Positions 42,190 to 51,497 of a stretch of DNA of 57,049 nt are shown here, piece by piece (the stretch's first letter is position 1; every line of letters begins with the position of its first letter). The stretch is from Litorimonas sp. GTDB lineage: Bacteria; Pseudomonadota; Alphaproteobacteria; Caulobacterales; Maricaulaceae. The position numbers and the translations under genes are program-made. The notes beneath the pieces were generated by a model that saw only the letters and a list, made by a program, of their open reading frames with translations, was not told the DNA's origin and searched no databases. The stretch is taken from the NCBI GenBank assembly GCA_029936425.1, contig JAPYSU010000018.1:1-57049 (forward strand). Reading direction: 5' to 3'.

Positions 42190-43506
42190 TTACTTCGCCG
42201 CCTGGGTGACAATGTTTTCAAGCAGCTCCTGGTGACCTGATACAGGCTTTGGTGATTTGTTTTCTTTCAGACAGGCAGCGGCCATATCCTCCAGCGAGGT
42301 TTTCCCTGCGAGCATGTCAGCGCCCAGTCCGGAGGCCCATCCGGCGTAACGCTCATCCTTCATTTTTTGCAATTGATCGTTTTCAATCATGGTGACCGCA
42401 TTCTCCAGACTGCGCGCCAAGAGATCCATCGCGCCGATATGGCCGTGGAACAGATCCACAGCGTCGATGGATTGACGGCGGACTTTCGCATCAAAATTCG
42501 CGCCGCCTTTTTTAAAGCCGCCGCCTTTCAGAATATAATAAAGCGCCATGGTTGTTTCGCGAAGGTCGTTCGGGAATTGATCCGTGTCCCATCCATTTTG
42601 CGGGTCGCCGCGGTTAAAATCGATAGAGCCAAACATTCCAAATGCATTCGCCATTTCAATTTCATGCTCGAAACTATTTCCGGCCAGGGTGGCGTGGTTG
42701 GGTTCAATATTGACGCCGACTTCGTTTTCCAGACCATATTCCTTAAGGAAGCCGTAAATCGTCCCGACATCGCGGTCATATTGGTGTTTTGTGGGCTCAT
42801 GCGGTTTCGGCTCGACCCAAATGTCGCCGTCAAACCCGATCTTGTGTTTGTGCTCTACCACCATAGTCAGGAACCGCCCTAATTGCTGCATTTCCTGTTT
42901 CACATTTGTGTTCAGAATGGTGTCATAACCTTCGCGGCCGCCCCAGAGAACATAGCCTTGTCCGCCCAAGCGATGCGTTGCCTCAAGCGCCTCTTTGACT
43001 TGAAGCGCCGCAAAGGCCGCAACGTCCGGATTTGGGTTTGTGGACGCGCCGGACATATAGCGTGGGTGGGAGAACATATTTGCTGTGCCCCAGAGGAGCT
43101 TCACGTCCGAGGAATCCATTTTACCTTCGATTTTATCCAGGATCTTATGGAAATTTTCGACATGTTCCTTGGGCGTTTCGGACGCCGCCATGACATCAAT
43201 ATCGTGAAAACAGAAAAAAGGATTTCCAAGTCTGTCAAAGAAATCAAAGGCCGCGTCGAGTTTGGCTTCTGCAGCGGCTTGGTCATTGTCTCCGCCGTGC
43301 CAAGGGCGGTTAAAGGTTCCGCCGCCGAAAACATCAAATCCATCCCAGCAGAAATTATGCCAATAGCAAACCGCAAAACGGAGGTGATCCGCCATGGTTT
43401 TGCCCATAAGCTCTTTAGTCGCGTCGTAATATTTGAAAGCCAACGGGTTCTGGCTGTCTTTCCCCTCATATTTGATGGGGTCGATATGATCGAAGTAGCC
43501 GCTCAT
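42190..43506 (-). CDS. xylA: Xylose isomerase
   Basis: XylA converts D-xylose to D-xylulose. The 438-residue TIM barrel has all signatures: FCFHDIDV with the catalytic histidine-aspartate pair near 102, VEPKPHEPTKHQYD, NIEPNHATLAGNSFEHE and FNRGDPQNGWDTDQFP. This is the longer class II type. AAGGAC lies before the ATG. It is last in a leftward operon after xylB (11 bp gap) and the GH3 gene. Confidence 0.97.
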   Translation of the reverse strand: MSGYFDHIDPIKYEGKDSQNPLAFKYYDATKELMGKTMADHLRFAVCYWHNFCWDGFDVFGGGTFNRPWHGGDNDQAAAEAKLDAAFDFFDRLGNPFFCFHDIDVMAASETPKEHVENFHKILDKIEGKMDSSDVKLLWGTANMFSHPRYMSGASTNPNPDVAAFAALQVKEALEATHRLGGQGYVLWGGREGYDTILNTNVKQEMQQLGRFLTMVVEHKHKIGFDGDIWVEPKPHEPTKHQYDRDVGTIYGFLKEYGLENEVGVNIEPNHATLAGNSFEHEIEMANAFGMFGSIDFNRGDPQNGWDTDQFPNDLRETTMALYYILKGGGFKKGGANFDAKVRRQSIDAVDLFHGHIGAMDLLARSLENAVTMIENDQLQKMKDERYAGWASGLGADMLAGKTSLEDMAAACLKENKSPKPVSGHQELLENIVTQAAK

Positions 43507-43517
43507 AACTGTGTCCT

Positions 43518-44963
43518 TTAATTTAAATCTTTTGTCGCGTGATAGAGTTTGGAAAAAGTTTCACGGCGCCCCGCATAGAGGTCGCACATATCGGAATCCG
43601 GTTGGATGACGTGGTCGATTTTTGGCGGCGCGCAAACTTCGGCAAAATCTTCGCCGCTGACGCAGAGGCGCGCGAGCCTCGCGGCGCCGAAGGCCGGCCC
43701 GACAGCGGACGCTTTGCGGTAAGTCAGCGGCAGGTTCATAGCGCTGGCCATAACCGCGCCCCACCAATGCGACCGCGATCCGCCGCCAATGACAGATAGA
43801 GACTCTATTTTTGCGCCCGTCGCTTTCAAGACATCCACCCCGTCTGCAAGGGCGAAAGCCACCCCTTCCAGTGCGGCCTGCGCCATGGAAAGCGGCGTAT
43901 CTTCATGTGTCAGCCCAAAAAAGGCCCCCGTGGCTTTCGGGTCATTATGCGGTGTGCGTTCGCCTGACAGATAAGGCAGGAAAATCGCGCCTTTGCCGGG
44001 CGTTTCCGCATCGGCGGTCTGATCGTAAAGGTCACTTTCCGTTTCAAATCCGGCAATGCGGGCGACAAAATCGACGGCGCTTGCCGCGGACAGAATGACG
44101 CTCATTTGGTGCCACAGGCCCGGCAAAGCATGACAGAAAGTATGCACAGCCCCGTCCGTATTCGGGCGGTAATGATTATCCGCCAGAAAGACGACGCCGG
44201 ACGTGCCGAGGGAGATAAAGCCTTCTCCCGGATTCACGACACCTGCCCCTACCGCGCCAGCCGCATTATCCCCGCCGCCTGCGGCAACGGGCACTTGCGC
44301 CATCCCCCAGTCATCAGCGGTTTTCGCGCTGAGTTTTGCAGTTGGCTCTGACCCTTCAAAAAGTTCCGGCATATTTTTAGTTGTCAGACCGGTCAAAGCC
44401 AGAACTTCCTCTGACCATTCTCTGCGTTCGACATTCATCCAGAGCGTTCCCGCGCTGTCGGACATATCCGAGGCAAATGCGCCGGTCAGGCGATATCGGA
44501 CATAATCCTTGGGCAGGAGAACCTTCGCAATACGTTTGAAATTTTCCGGTTCATGCTGACGCATCCAATGGATTTTAGGGGCCGTAAAACCCGGCATGGC
44601 AAGATTGCCTGTTATCTCTGTCAAAGACGGCATCTCGGCCATCATCTCAGCGCAATTGGCGCTGCTGCGGCCATCATTCCAAAGAATAGCCGGGCGGATA
44701 ATTTCATTTTCGTCGTCAAGACAGGTCGCGCCGTGCATTTGCCCGGACAGTCCCACGGCTTTCACAGCGCGGCGGGCCCGTGTGTCGAGTTTATGCACCG
44801 CCTCATGCGTGGCGCGCACCCAGTCTTCGGGGTTTTGTTCCGACCAAAGCGGTTTAGGGCGCGACACGGATAAGGGCGAGGACGCCTGATCAATCACGGT
44901 CTGGGAGTCATCCACCAAAACCGCCTTGACGCCGGACGTGCCGATATCGAGACCCAAATACAT
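43518..44963 (-). CDS. xylB: Xylulokinase
   Basis: XylB phosphorylates D-xylulose to xylulose 5-phosphate. The 481-residue FGGY-family kinase has the N-terminal nucleotide-fold motif YLGLDIGTSGVKAVLVDD, LSGQMHGATCLD, the substrate segment PAILWNDGRSS and GGGSRSHWWGAVMAS in the second domain. The start codon directly follows the GH3 stop codon, so co-translation is likely. Confidence 0.96.
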   Translation of the reverse strand: MYLGLDIGTSGVKAVLVDDSQTVIDQASSPLSVSRPKPLWSEQNPEDWVRATHEAVHKLDTRARRAVKAVGLSGQMHGATCLDDENEIIRPAILWNDGRSSANCAEMMAEMPSLTEITGNLAMPGFTAPKIHWMRQHEPENFKRIAKVLLPKDYVRYRLTGAFASDMSDSAGTLWMNVERREWSEEVLALTGLTTKNMPELFEGSEPTAKLSAKTADDWGMAQVPVAAGGGDNAAGAVGAGVVNPGEGFISLGTSGVVFLADNHYRPNTDGAVHTFCHALPGLWHQMSVILSAASAVDFVARIAGFETESDLYDQTADAETPGKGAIFLPYLSGERTPHNDPKATGAFFGLTHEDTPLSMAQAALEGVAFALADGVDVLKATGAKIESLSVIGGGSRSHWWGAVMASAMNLPLTYRKASAVGPAFGAARLARLCVSGEDFAEVCAPPKIDHVIQPDSDMCDLYAGRRETFSKLYHATKDLN

Positions 44964-47387
44964 TTATTTAACCGTCAGGGTCGTTGTTTTCACATTCTGC
45001 GAACTATTGCCGACCATGATGTCAAATTCGCCGGGTTCAACCACGCGGTTCATATCCCGATTGTAGAATTGCAAAGCCTCTCTGGTAATCGGAAATTTAA
45101 CCGTTTTGGTTTCGCCGGGCTGAAGGCTAACGCGTTCGAACCCTTTCAGTTCTTTGACCGGACGGGTGACCGAGCTAATCTTGTCTCGAATATACATCTG
45201 CACGATTTCATCTCCGGCCATGTCTCCGGAATTCGTCACATTCACGGAAACGCTCGCCTCTCCATTTGGAGCTATTATTGCAACAGACAGGCTGGGCTCG
45301 GAAATGTCAAAAGTGGTGTAGCTCATGCCTTCTCCGAAAACATAGAGCGGGCTGGCGTCGTCAAAGGCATAACCCCGGCGGGCGGTAGGTTTGTGATTAT
45401 AAAAGGCCGGAATTTGCCCGACAGTGCGCGGAACAGATACGGGCATTTTACCGGACGGATTGGCATCGCCAAATAACAAATCGGCCACGGCCGTTCCCGT
45501 TTCCTGCCCCAATATCCAGCCATAGAGAATGGCGTCGAGATTGTCATCGACATTGGCGAGAGACAGAGGCCGGCCCGAAATAATCACGGAAACTATCGGC
45601 TTGCCCGTTTCCGCAAGGGCCTCAACCAGTCCTTTTTGCTGGCCTATCAAGGTTATGTCGTTTCGGTCGCCCATATGGGTTTCTGACCAGGCCTCGCGGG
45701 AGGTAGATTCATCCCCGCCAATCGCAAGAATGACGAGGTCGGCGTTTTGAGCCACCGAGACAGCCTTTTCAATGTCGCGGCGGTTCTGAGCTTCGTCAAT
45801 AAGATTGACCTCATCATCCCACCAAGAGCGGTTATCCGTGAGAGTCACGCCCTGTGCTTCAAGGACATTTGTTTTATCACCAACCTTGTTTTTAATGCCT
45901 TCAAGGATGGAAATCGTTTGGCGGGGTTCATCCGAATAACCGCCAAGAACTGCTATTGCCGCGTTAGGCCCGATGACCGCAATTGTTTTATAGTCTGCAA
46001 CATCAAGCGGAAGAATATTGTCTTTATTCTTCAGGAGAACCGGCGCTTTCCGGGCGGCTTCCTCCGCCAGATCGCGCGCCTCTTGATTCCCCGTGAGAGC
46101 ATCGGCCGCCTCGGGGTCGGCGTAAGGCGTGGCAAACAGATTTGCGCGCTCTTTCAATTCGAGCACGCGGCGGACCGCCTGATCGACCAGAGCCTCGTCA
46201 AACTCACCCGCTTCTATTTTTTCTTTCAACTCATAAAAAGCCACGCCATCCGGAAGTTCCAGATCGACACCGGACCGCAGAGACAGCGCGCCCGCCTCGC
46301 CTATTGAGTCGACAATTTTATGTCGGCCCTGAAGTTCATTAATGGCAAAATAATCCGCGACAACGGCGCCATCAAAGCCCCATTCACCGCGCAGCACATC
46401 ATTCAGCAGCCAGCTATTGGCGTGGGACGGGATGCCGTCGATTTCATTATAGGACGCCATAACCGAGGCGGCATTAGCTTCTTTGACTGCGGCCTCGAAA
46501 GGCGGGAAGAACCGTTCGTAAAGTTCGCGGTCTGAGACCTGACTCGGGCCAACATTCATGCCGCCTTCAGGCTGACCATGGCCAGTCATATGTTTTAGCG
46601 TGGCAACAACCTTGTCATCCGTAATCGGAAAGCTATCGCCCTGAAAACCTTTGACCGCCGCAACGCCCATGCGCGAGACGAGATAGGGGTCTTCGCCGTA
46701 AGTCTCTTCAATCCGGCCCCAACGTGGGTCGAGCGCAATGTCCACTACCGGGGAGAGCACATGATGCGCGCCGCGAACGCGAATTTCCCGGGCCGTCACG
46801 GAATAGACTTCTTCAACCAGATCGGTATCAAAGGTCGCCGCGAGGGCAATGGATTGCGGAAAGCTTGTCGCCTGATAGCCCTGAAAACCGTGCAGGCCTT
46901 CTTCGTGAAACAGTATCGGGATGCCGAGGCGGGTTTCTTCTATCTGCCATTTCTGAATAGTGTTGATAAGATTAGCCGTATTGGACGGCGTGCGGCCATT
47001 CAGGCTGCGCACCACGGTTGAGTCGTTAAGCCCCTCGCGTTCAATGTCCTCTTCCATTCCCTGTGTGTCCTGAGGACGGGCAAAACACCCGACGCCCTCA
47101 GGAAATTCTTTTTTCATTTTTTCCGGATTAAAGGAGCCGTCCTTTTCGATGACCTTTTTCTTGTCGAACCAGATGCAGGAAATCTGGGCCAGTTTCTCAT
47201 CCAGTGTCATTTTCGACAGCAGGTCATTAACCCGGTCATAGGAAGACACTGTTTTAACGGGAAAGCCGGCATTACTCTCGGTTTCTGTTGAAGGCGAGGT
47301 CTGCGCCGAAACAGATATTGCCGCCCCGAAAGCTGCCGCTAGAACAGCTGAACTGATTCCTGTCGTAATGAGCTGACGTGTTAACAT
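44964..47387 (-). CDS. Secreted GH3 beta-glycosidase (beta-glucosidase/beta-xylosidase)
   Basis: The 807-residue protein has a signal peptide (cleavage near SVSAQ, residue 28), a GH3 N-terminal barrel with the nucleophile aspartate in DGAVVADYFAIN near 325, a second GH3 domain with KNKDNILPLD and GPNAAIAVLGG, and a fibronectin III-like C-terminal domain (NSGDMAGDEIVQMYI). It removes terminal beta-linked sugars. In an operon with xylB and xylA, beta-xylosidase action on xylo-oligosaccharides is the best guess. Two ATGs lie six bases apart; the second, at 47387, has AAGGGG at better spacing. Confidence 0.92.
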   Translation of the reverse strand: MLTRQLITTGISSAVLAAAFGAAISVSAQTSPSTETESNAGFPVKTVSSYDRVNDLLSKMTLDEKLAQISCIWFDKKKVIEKDGSFNPEKMKKEFPEGVGCFARPQDTQGMEEDIEREGLNDSTVVRSLNGRTPSNTANLINTIQKWQIEETRLGIPILFHEEGLHGFQGYQATSFPQSIALAATFDTDLVEEVYSVTAREIRVRGAHHVLSPVVDIALDPRWGRIEETYGEDPYLVSRMGVAAVKGFQGDSFPITDDKVVATLKHMTGHGQPEGGMNVGPSQVSDRELYERFFPPFEAAVKEANAASVMASYNEIDGIPSHANSWLLNDVLRGEWGFDGAVVADYFAINELQGRHKIVDSIGEAGALSLRSGVDLELPDGVAFYELKEKIEAGEFDEALVDQAVRRVLELKERANLFATPYADPEAADALTGNQEARDLAEEAARKAPVLLKNKDNILPLDVADYKTIAVIGPNAAIAVLGGYSDEPRQTISILEGIKNKVGDKTNVLEAQGVTLTDNRSWWDDEVNLIDEAQNRRDIEKAVSVAQNADLVILAIGGDESTSREAWSETHMGDRNDITLIGQQKGLVEALAETGKPIVSVIISGRPLSLANVDDNLDAILYGWILGQETGTAVADLLFGDANPSGKMPVSVPRTVGQIPAFYNHKPTARRGYAFDDASPLYVFGEGMSYTTFDISEPSLSVAIIAPNGEASVSVNVTNSGDMAGDEIVQMYIRDKISSVTRPVKELKGFERVSLQPGETKTVKFPITREALQFYNRDMNRVVEPGEFDIMVGNSSQNVKTTTLTVK

Positions 47388-47478
47388 GAACATCCCCTTT
47401 TTTATGGCTCTTCCGCTTGAAGCGGATTATTAACTGGCAATTCTTTTGCCTTGAATGAAAATCTGGGTTAAGTCACAA

Positions 47479-47492
47479 TGACAACGCTGTCA
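47479..47492. promoter_or_regulatory. LacI-type operator, GH3-xylBA side
   Basis: TGACAACGCTGTCA is a near-perfect palindrome with the central CG step typical of LacI-family operators. It lies 92 bp upstream of the GH3 gene, in the 321-bp divergent gap (47388-47708) where no gene was seen. Confidence 0.68.
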
Positions 47493-47621
47493 AATTCATT
47501 TCTGAGGGTAATCTATATCCAAACTGTCCCTTTCTCAGCTGGCACCTAACTTGCTTACGGGAAACCTTCAGCGGCTAAAGCTGCGCAAAAGGCGGTTTAA
47601 AGCCAATTTTAAGTCTTGAAT

Positions 47622-47635
47622 TGACAGCGCTATCA
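47622..47635. promoter_or_regulatory. LacI-type operator, sugar transporter side
   Basis: TGACAGCGCTATCA is the second near-palindrome of the same motif (12 of 14 bases identical to the first). It lies 73 bp upstream of the transporter ATG and overlaps a possible TTGACA -35 box at 47621, a position that fits repression. Confidence 0.7.
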
Positions 47636-47708
47636 TAATGAAAGAATGTCCAGTCTAACACAGACAGGCAAACTGTTATAAATACGAAGTGTATCTAAGG
47701 GGATTTTC

Positions 47709-49121
47709 ATGAAAGATAACACACAAGACGGAAGCTCCGGCTTCATTTTTCTTATAGCTGTGGTGGCGACGCTCGGCGGCTTTTTGTTTGGCTATGACAG
47801 CGGCGTAATCAACGGCACCGTCGATGGCCTAACTCAAACCTATGGGTTATCCGCGTCCGGAATTGGCTGGAGCGTCTCCTTCATGTTGCTTGGCTCCGCT
47901 GTGGGGGCCTTTTTTGCCGGTTGGCTCGCCGACAAATTCGGACGGCGTAACATGCTTATTGTCGCCGCCCTGCTCTTTATCATAAGTGCCTGGGGCTCAG
48001 GGGTCGCCGGATCTGCATTTGCCTTTAATATTTACCGCATAATCGGGGGCCTTGCCGTAGGCGCCGCTTCCGTTATGGCTCCGGCCTATATTTCTGAAAT
48101 AGCGCCTGCCGAAACGCGCGGCCGTTTAACTTCTATCCAGCAAGTCGCCATTATCGCAGGACTCTTTCTATCGTTCTTGTCAAACTATGTTTTGGCGAAT
48201 ACGGCCGGAGGCTCAACTGAAGTCTTCTGGGGCGGATTTCAAACCTGGCGCTGGATGTTCTGGATGGAACTCATCCCGGCCTTTCTGTTTCTGTTTCTTT
48301 TGTTTTTCATTCCGAAAAGCCCGCGCTTTTCCATGTTCAAAAAAGATGAGGAGACGGCAAAATCGACTTTGCTGAAATTATTCGGGGAGGCCAAAGCCGC
48401 CCGCAAGGTTGAAGAAATCCGGAAATCCCTTCTCAACGATCACAAACCGGCTTTGCGCGACACCCTTCTTAAAAAAGGTCAAAAGGGATTTATCTTCCGG
48501 ACCATAGTGTGGGTCGGGATCGGCCTCGCCATGTTCCAGCAATTAGTTGGGATCAACGTCGTTTTCTATTACGGCGCCGTGCTTTGGCAGGCCGTCGGCT
48601 TTACGGAAAGTGACGCGCTGTTGATCAATGTTCTCTCCGGCGGTCTTTCCATTGCCGCCGTTATGATAACCCTTGCCACAATTGATAAGATCGGGCGCAA
48701 ACCGTTTCTGGTCTGGGGCTCGACCGGTATGTTCATCACACTGGCCGTTGTCGCTTTCGCCTTCTCCCAAGGTCAGCTTGTTGACGGTACCTTACAGCTT
48801 CCCGGTCAAATGGGTCTCGTCGCCCTGATAGCCGCCAATGCCTATGTCGTCTGTTTCAATATGAGCTGGGGACCCGTCATGTGGGTCATGCTCGGCGAAA
48901 TGTTCCCGAACCAGATCCGCGGATCCGGTCTGGCGGTTGCCGGCTTTGCGCAATGGTTTACCAATTTCTTGATTACCTGGTCCTTCCCAGTCTTCTTAGC
49001 CGGTATTGGTCTTGCCGCAGCGTATAGTATTTATGCCTTCTTCGCCTTTATCTCGATTTTCTTCGTCCTCTGGATGGTCAAGGAAACCAAAGGCAAAGAG
49101 CTTGAAGATATGGAAGGCTAA
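47709..49121 (+). CDS. Sugar porter MFS transporter (xylose/H+ symporter type)
   Basis: The 470-residue protein has twelve membrane helices and the sugar-porter signatures: GYDSGVINGTVDGL near 25, DKFGRRNMLI after helix 2, the PESPR-type motif as PKSPRF near 207, and the closing PETKG motif as KETKGKELED. The middle has QQLVGINVVFYYG, with the substrate-binding QQ pair. Its divergence from the xylAB-GH3 operon and the shared operators argue for xylose or xylo-oligomer uptake with protons. AAGGGGA precedes the ATG. Confidence 0.93.
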   Translation: MKDNTQDGSSGFIFLIAVVATLGGFLFGYDSGVINGTVDGLTQTYGLSASGIGWSVSFMLLGSAVGAFFAGWLADKFGRRNMLIVAALLFIISAWGSGVAGSAFAFNIYRIIGGLAVGAASVMAPAYISEIAPAETRGRLTSIQQVAIIAGLFLSFLSNYVLANTAGGSTEVFWGGFQTWRWMFWMELIPAFLFLFLLFFIPKSPRFSMFKKDEETAKSTLLKLFGEAKAARKVEEIRKSLLNDHKPALRDTLLKKGQKGFIFRTIVWVGIGLAMFQQLVGINVVFYYGAVLWQAVGFTESDALLINVLSGGLSIAAVMITLATIDKIGRKPFLVWGSTGMFITLAVVAFAFSQGQLVDGTLQLPGQMGLVALIAANAYVVCFNMSWGPVMWVMLGEMFPNQIRGSGLAVAGFAQWFTNFLITWSFPVFLAGIGLAAAYSIYAFFAFISIFFVLWMVKETKGKELEDMEG

Positions 49122-49143
49122 TTTAGCCACATAAGAAACACAA

Positions 49144-49175
49144 AAGGCCCCGGCTTAGAAACCGGGGCCTTTTTA
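49144..49175 (+). terminator. Rho-independent terminator after the sugar transporter
   Basis: A perfect 10-bp stem AAGGCCCCGG/CCGGGGCCTT with loop CTTAGAAA is followed by five or more T residues. Confidence 0.93.
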
Positions 49176-49203
49176 TTTCAGGGCCAATCAAAAGCGCGGC
49201 AAG

Positions 49204-50220
49204 TCAGGCGTGGCGTTCCACGACCGTTTCAAACTCTGCCATAATATGCCCTTTCTGATCTTCTGATAAATAAGCGCCCTCTATCCCGTTTTTGACCAAT
49301 GTCACAATATCCTCATTCGTCAGTCCCAGGGCCTCAGCGGCCTGAATATAATTTTCGTTGAGATATCCGCCGAAATAGGACGGGTCATCGGAATTTACCG
49401 TTACCTTTAATCCGGCCTCTAACATCGTTTTCAACGGAGATTTCGTTAAACCCTCAATCACGCAGAGTTTCAAATTGGAGAGAGGACAGCTGGTTAGAAC
49501 GATTTCCTCTTCACGCAACCGTTTGACGAGGCTTTCATCCTCCAGAGCGCGGTTGCCGTGATCCAGGCGGTCAATCTTCAACAGGTCGAGGGCTTCGCGT
49601 ACATAGTCAGGCGGGCCTTCCTCCCCGGCATGGGCAAAGGATTTCAGCCCCATTTCACGCGCCTTGGCGAAAACACGTTCAAATTTTGACGGCGGGTGTC
49701 CGACCTCCGAAGAGTCCAGTCCCACGCCGAGAATTTTATCCAGATAAGGTTCTGCCTGCTCGAGAGTTTTAAAAGCGTCTTCTTCCGAGAGGTGGCGCAA
49801 GAAAGACAGGATGAGATGGGAGGAAATCCCAAAGGCTTTTTTGCCTTGCTCGAGCCCGCTCAAAATACCTTCGATGACATCAGAAAAAGCCACGCCGCGT
49901 TCCGTGTGGCCCTGCGGGTCGAAAAATATTTCGACATGGCGGCAATTATCAACATCCACCCGTTCCAGATAGGCATAGGTCAGATCATGGAAGTCCTGTT
50001 TGGTCTGTAGAACCGACATACCCTGATAATACAGATCCAGAAATTCCTGCAGGTTATTAAATTTATAGGCCGCCCGAATATCTTCGACACTGTCAAAAGC
50101 GAGGTCGACTCCGTTGCGCTCGGCAAATTCGAACATTTGCTCCGGCTCAAGACTGCCTTCGATATGAAGGTGAAGTTCTGTTTTCGGAAGGGCGCGAATA
50201 AGGGTTTCGATATCTGACAT
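49204..50220 (-). CDS. Adenine (or adenosine) deaminase
   Basis: The 338-residue TIM-barrel enzyme has the zinc motif ELHLHIEGS near 16, FAHAGEEG with the catalytic histidine-glutamate near 193, DHGNRALED near 218 and VNSDDPSYFG with the last metal aspartate. The sequence around HAGEEGPPDYVREALDLLK resembles the bacterial adenine deaminase subgroup more than classic adenosine deaminase, so conversion of adenine to hypoxanthine is preferred. The frame is open to 50250, but MSDIETL at 50220 fits the family start. Confidence 0.88.
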   Translation of the reverse strand: MSDIETLIRALPKTELHLHIEGSLEPEQMFEFAERNGVDLAFDSVEDIRAAYKFNNLQEFLDLYYQGMSVLQTKQDFHDLTYAYLERVDVDNCRHVEIFFDPQGHTERGVAFSDVIEGILSGLEQGKKAFGISSHLILSFLRHLSEEDAFKTLEQAEPYLDKILGVGLDSSEVGHPPSKFERVFAKAREMGLKSFAHAGEEGPPDYVREALDLLKIDRLDHGNRALEDESLVKRLREEEIVLTSCPLSNLKLCVIEGLTKSPLKTMLEAGLKVTVNSDDPSYFGGYLNENYIQAAEALGLTNEDIVTLVKNGIEGAYLSEDQKGHIMAEFETVVERHA

Positions 50221-50315
50221 AGATGTCTTTAGACAGATTATCATCCGCACTTAAAGAAAAATCTAGGAGCGGCATAACGTGAGTTATGAGATTATTGTTT
50301 TTTAACCCAATAATC

Positions 50316-50340
50316 GGAACCGTTTTTATTATTGCTTGTT
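50316..50340 (+). promoter_or_regulatory. EcfG-type promoter of the PRC-barrel gene
   Basis: GGAAC-N16-TGTT, ending 36 bp before the ATG at 50377. PRC-barrel proteins are frequent members of alphaproteobacterial general stress regulons. Confidence 0.78.
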
Positions 50341-50376
50341 GCTAGAGTCCCTAACCTAATCTGAAAGGAGATTATT

Positions 50377-50742
50377 ATGCCAACCCCAACCGGTCACACC
50401 CGCGCTATTCGTGCCTCACGCGCTATCGGCACCGATGTTTATAATTCCGATCATGACAAAATCGGCGAAGTCGAGGATATCATGCTCGACAAGATGGATA
50501 ACGCCATCATGTTTGCCGTCGTCAGCTTTGGCGGATTTCTGGGCATAGGTGAAAAATATCACTCAATCCCTTGGGCGTCTCTGGACTATTCGAAAGAGGT
50601 CAAAGGCTACATTGTGCCTTATACCAAAGAAAAGCTAAAAGACGGCCCCGTCTCTTCGCTTCACGACCTGACGAAAGACGATGGTTTGTCAGCTCGCGAC
50701 ACTTCTTATACCTATTACGGCGTAGACCCTTATTGGTCATAA
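50377..50742 (+). CDS. PRC-barrel domain protein
   Basis: The 121-residue protein consists of one PRC-barrel domain (about 12-90) with ASRAIGTDVYNSDHDKIGEVEDIMLDK, FAVVSFGGFLGIGEKYHSIPW and a tyrosine-rich end. Such domains bind proteins or RNA; in this small stand-alone form they are linked with stress responses, but the exact job is unknown. GAAAGGAG precedes the ATG. An EcfG-type promoter lies upstream and a strong terminator downstream. Confidence 0.9.
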   Translation: MPTPTGHTRAIRASRAIGTDVYNSDHDKIGEVEDIMLDKMDNAIMFAVVSFGGFLGIGEKYHSIPWASLDYSKEVKGYIVPYTKEKLKDGPVSSLHDLTKDDGLSARDTSYTYYGVDPYWS

Positions 50743-50750
50743 GATTCAAA

Positions 50751-50779
50751 AAAAGCCCGTCAATTTGGCGGGCTTTTTT
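50751..50779. terminator. Bidirectional terminator between PRC-barrel and kinase genes
   Basis: An 8-bp stem AAAGCCCG/CGGGCTTT with an A run before and T run after serves both the rightward PRC-barrel gene and the leftward histidine kinase operon. Confidence 0.93.
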
Positions 50780-50790
50780 ATTCAGAACTC

Positions 50791-51495
50791 TCAAACAACC
50801 TGACTGAATTTTATCTCAAAAGTAGTGCCGCCTATTTTGTTGTCGAAATGTCCAATCCTCCAACCGTGTAAATCGCAAATTGCCTTACATAAGGCGAGGC
50901 CCATTCCAAAGCCTTGAAATTCGTTTTTTGAGTGCAGCCTCACAAGCGGATCGAATATCTTCTGAGCTCCTGTTCCGCTTATCCCAATTCCGTTATCTTC
51001 AATGTAAACGATAGGACTTCCATGATCTTCAGTTGCGTATATTTCTATGCTCGGCTGAACATCTGGCCCCACAAACCGAACCGCGTTCGAAAGTAGATTT
51101 GAGAACAAGGCAAGTGTTAGATCAGGATTTGCTTTAACCGCGGGCAAATCACGATGAACTATCGTAACGTCAGACTTGGAATTAAATTGAATATCACTGG
51201 CGACCTTAGTCAATACAGCGTTCAGATCGACGGTCTCAAATTCGCGGGTGTCAGTTAAACATCTGACATACTGCAAAAGACTATCAATTAGCCCTCCGAG
51301 TTCATTTGAGGACTCTGTTAAAGCCTCTAGATATAGCTCACCCTCCCCTTTCAAGACATCCGAATAATCTAATGCCAGAAGTTCTGAAAATTGGCGGATT
51401 TTGCGGAGCGGAGATTTCAGATCATGGGCTACATTATGCGACAGGTCTGACAGCTGGTCTTTCGAAAGAAAATCCATGCCTGATAAATGCGACAT
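50791..51495 (-). CDS. Soluble sensor-less histidine kinase
   Basis: The 234-residue protein is a kinase core alone: a HisKA helix with the phospho-acceptor histidine in NVAHDLKSPLRKI (near 25) and a HATPase domain with the N box LFSNLLSNAVRFV, G1 DNGIGISG and G2 GFGMGLALCKA. There are no membrane helices or PAS domain, so it probably receives its signal from a partner protein. The H box type (HDLKSPLR) is that of phytochrome-like kinases. Its start lies two bases after the stop of the receiver gene, so the two form a unit. Confidence 0.9.
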   Translation of the reverse strand: MSHLSGMDFLSKDQLSDLSHNVAHDLKSPLRKIRQFSELLALDYSDVLKGEGELYLEALTESSNELGGLIDSLLQYVRCLTDTREFETVDLNAVLTKVASDIQFNSKSDVTIVHRDLPAVKANPDLTLALFSNLLSNAVRFVGPDVQPSIEIYATEDHGSPIVYIEDNGIGISGTGAQKIFDPLVRLHSKNEFQGFGMGLALCKAICDLHGWRIGHFDNKIGGTTFEIKFSQVV

Positions 51496-51497
51496 CT

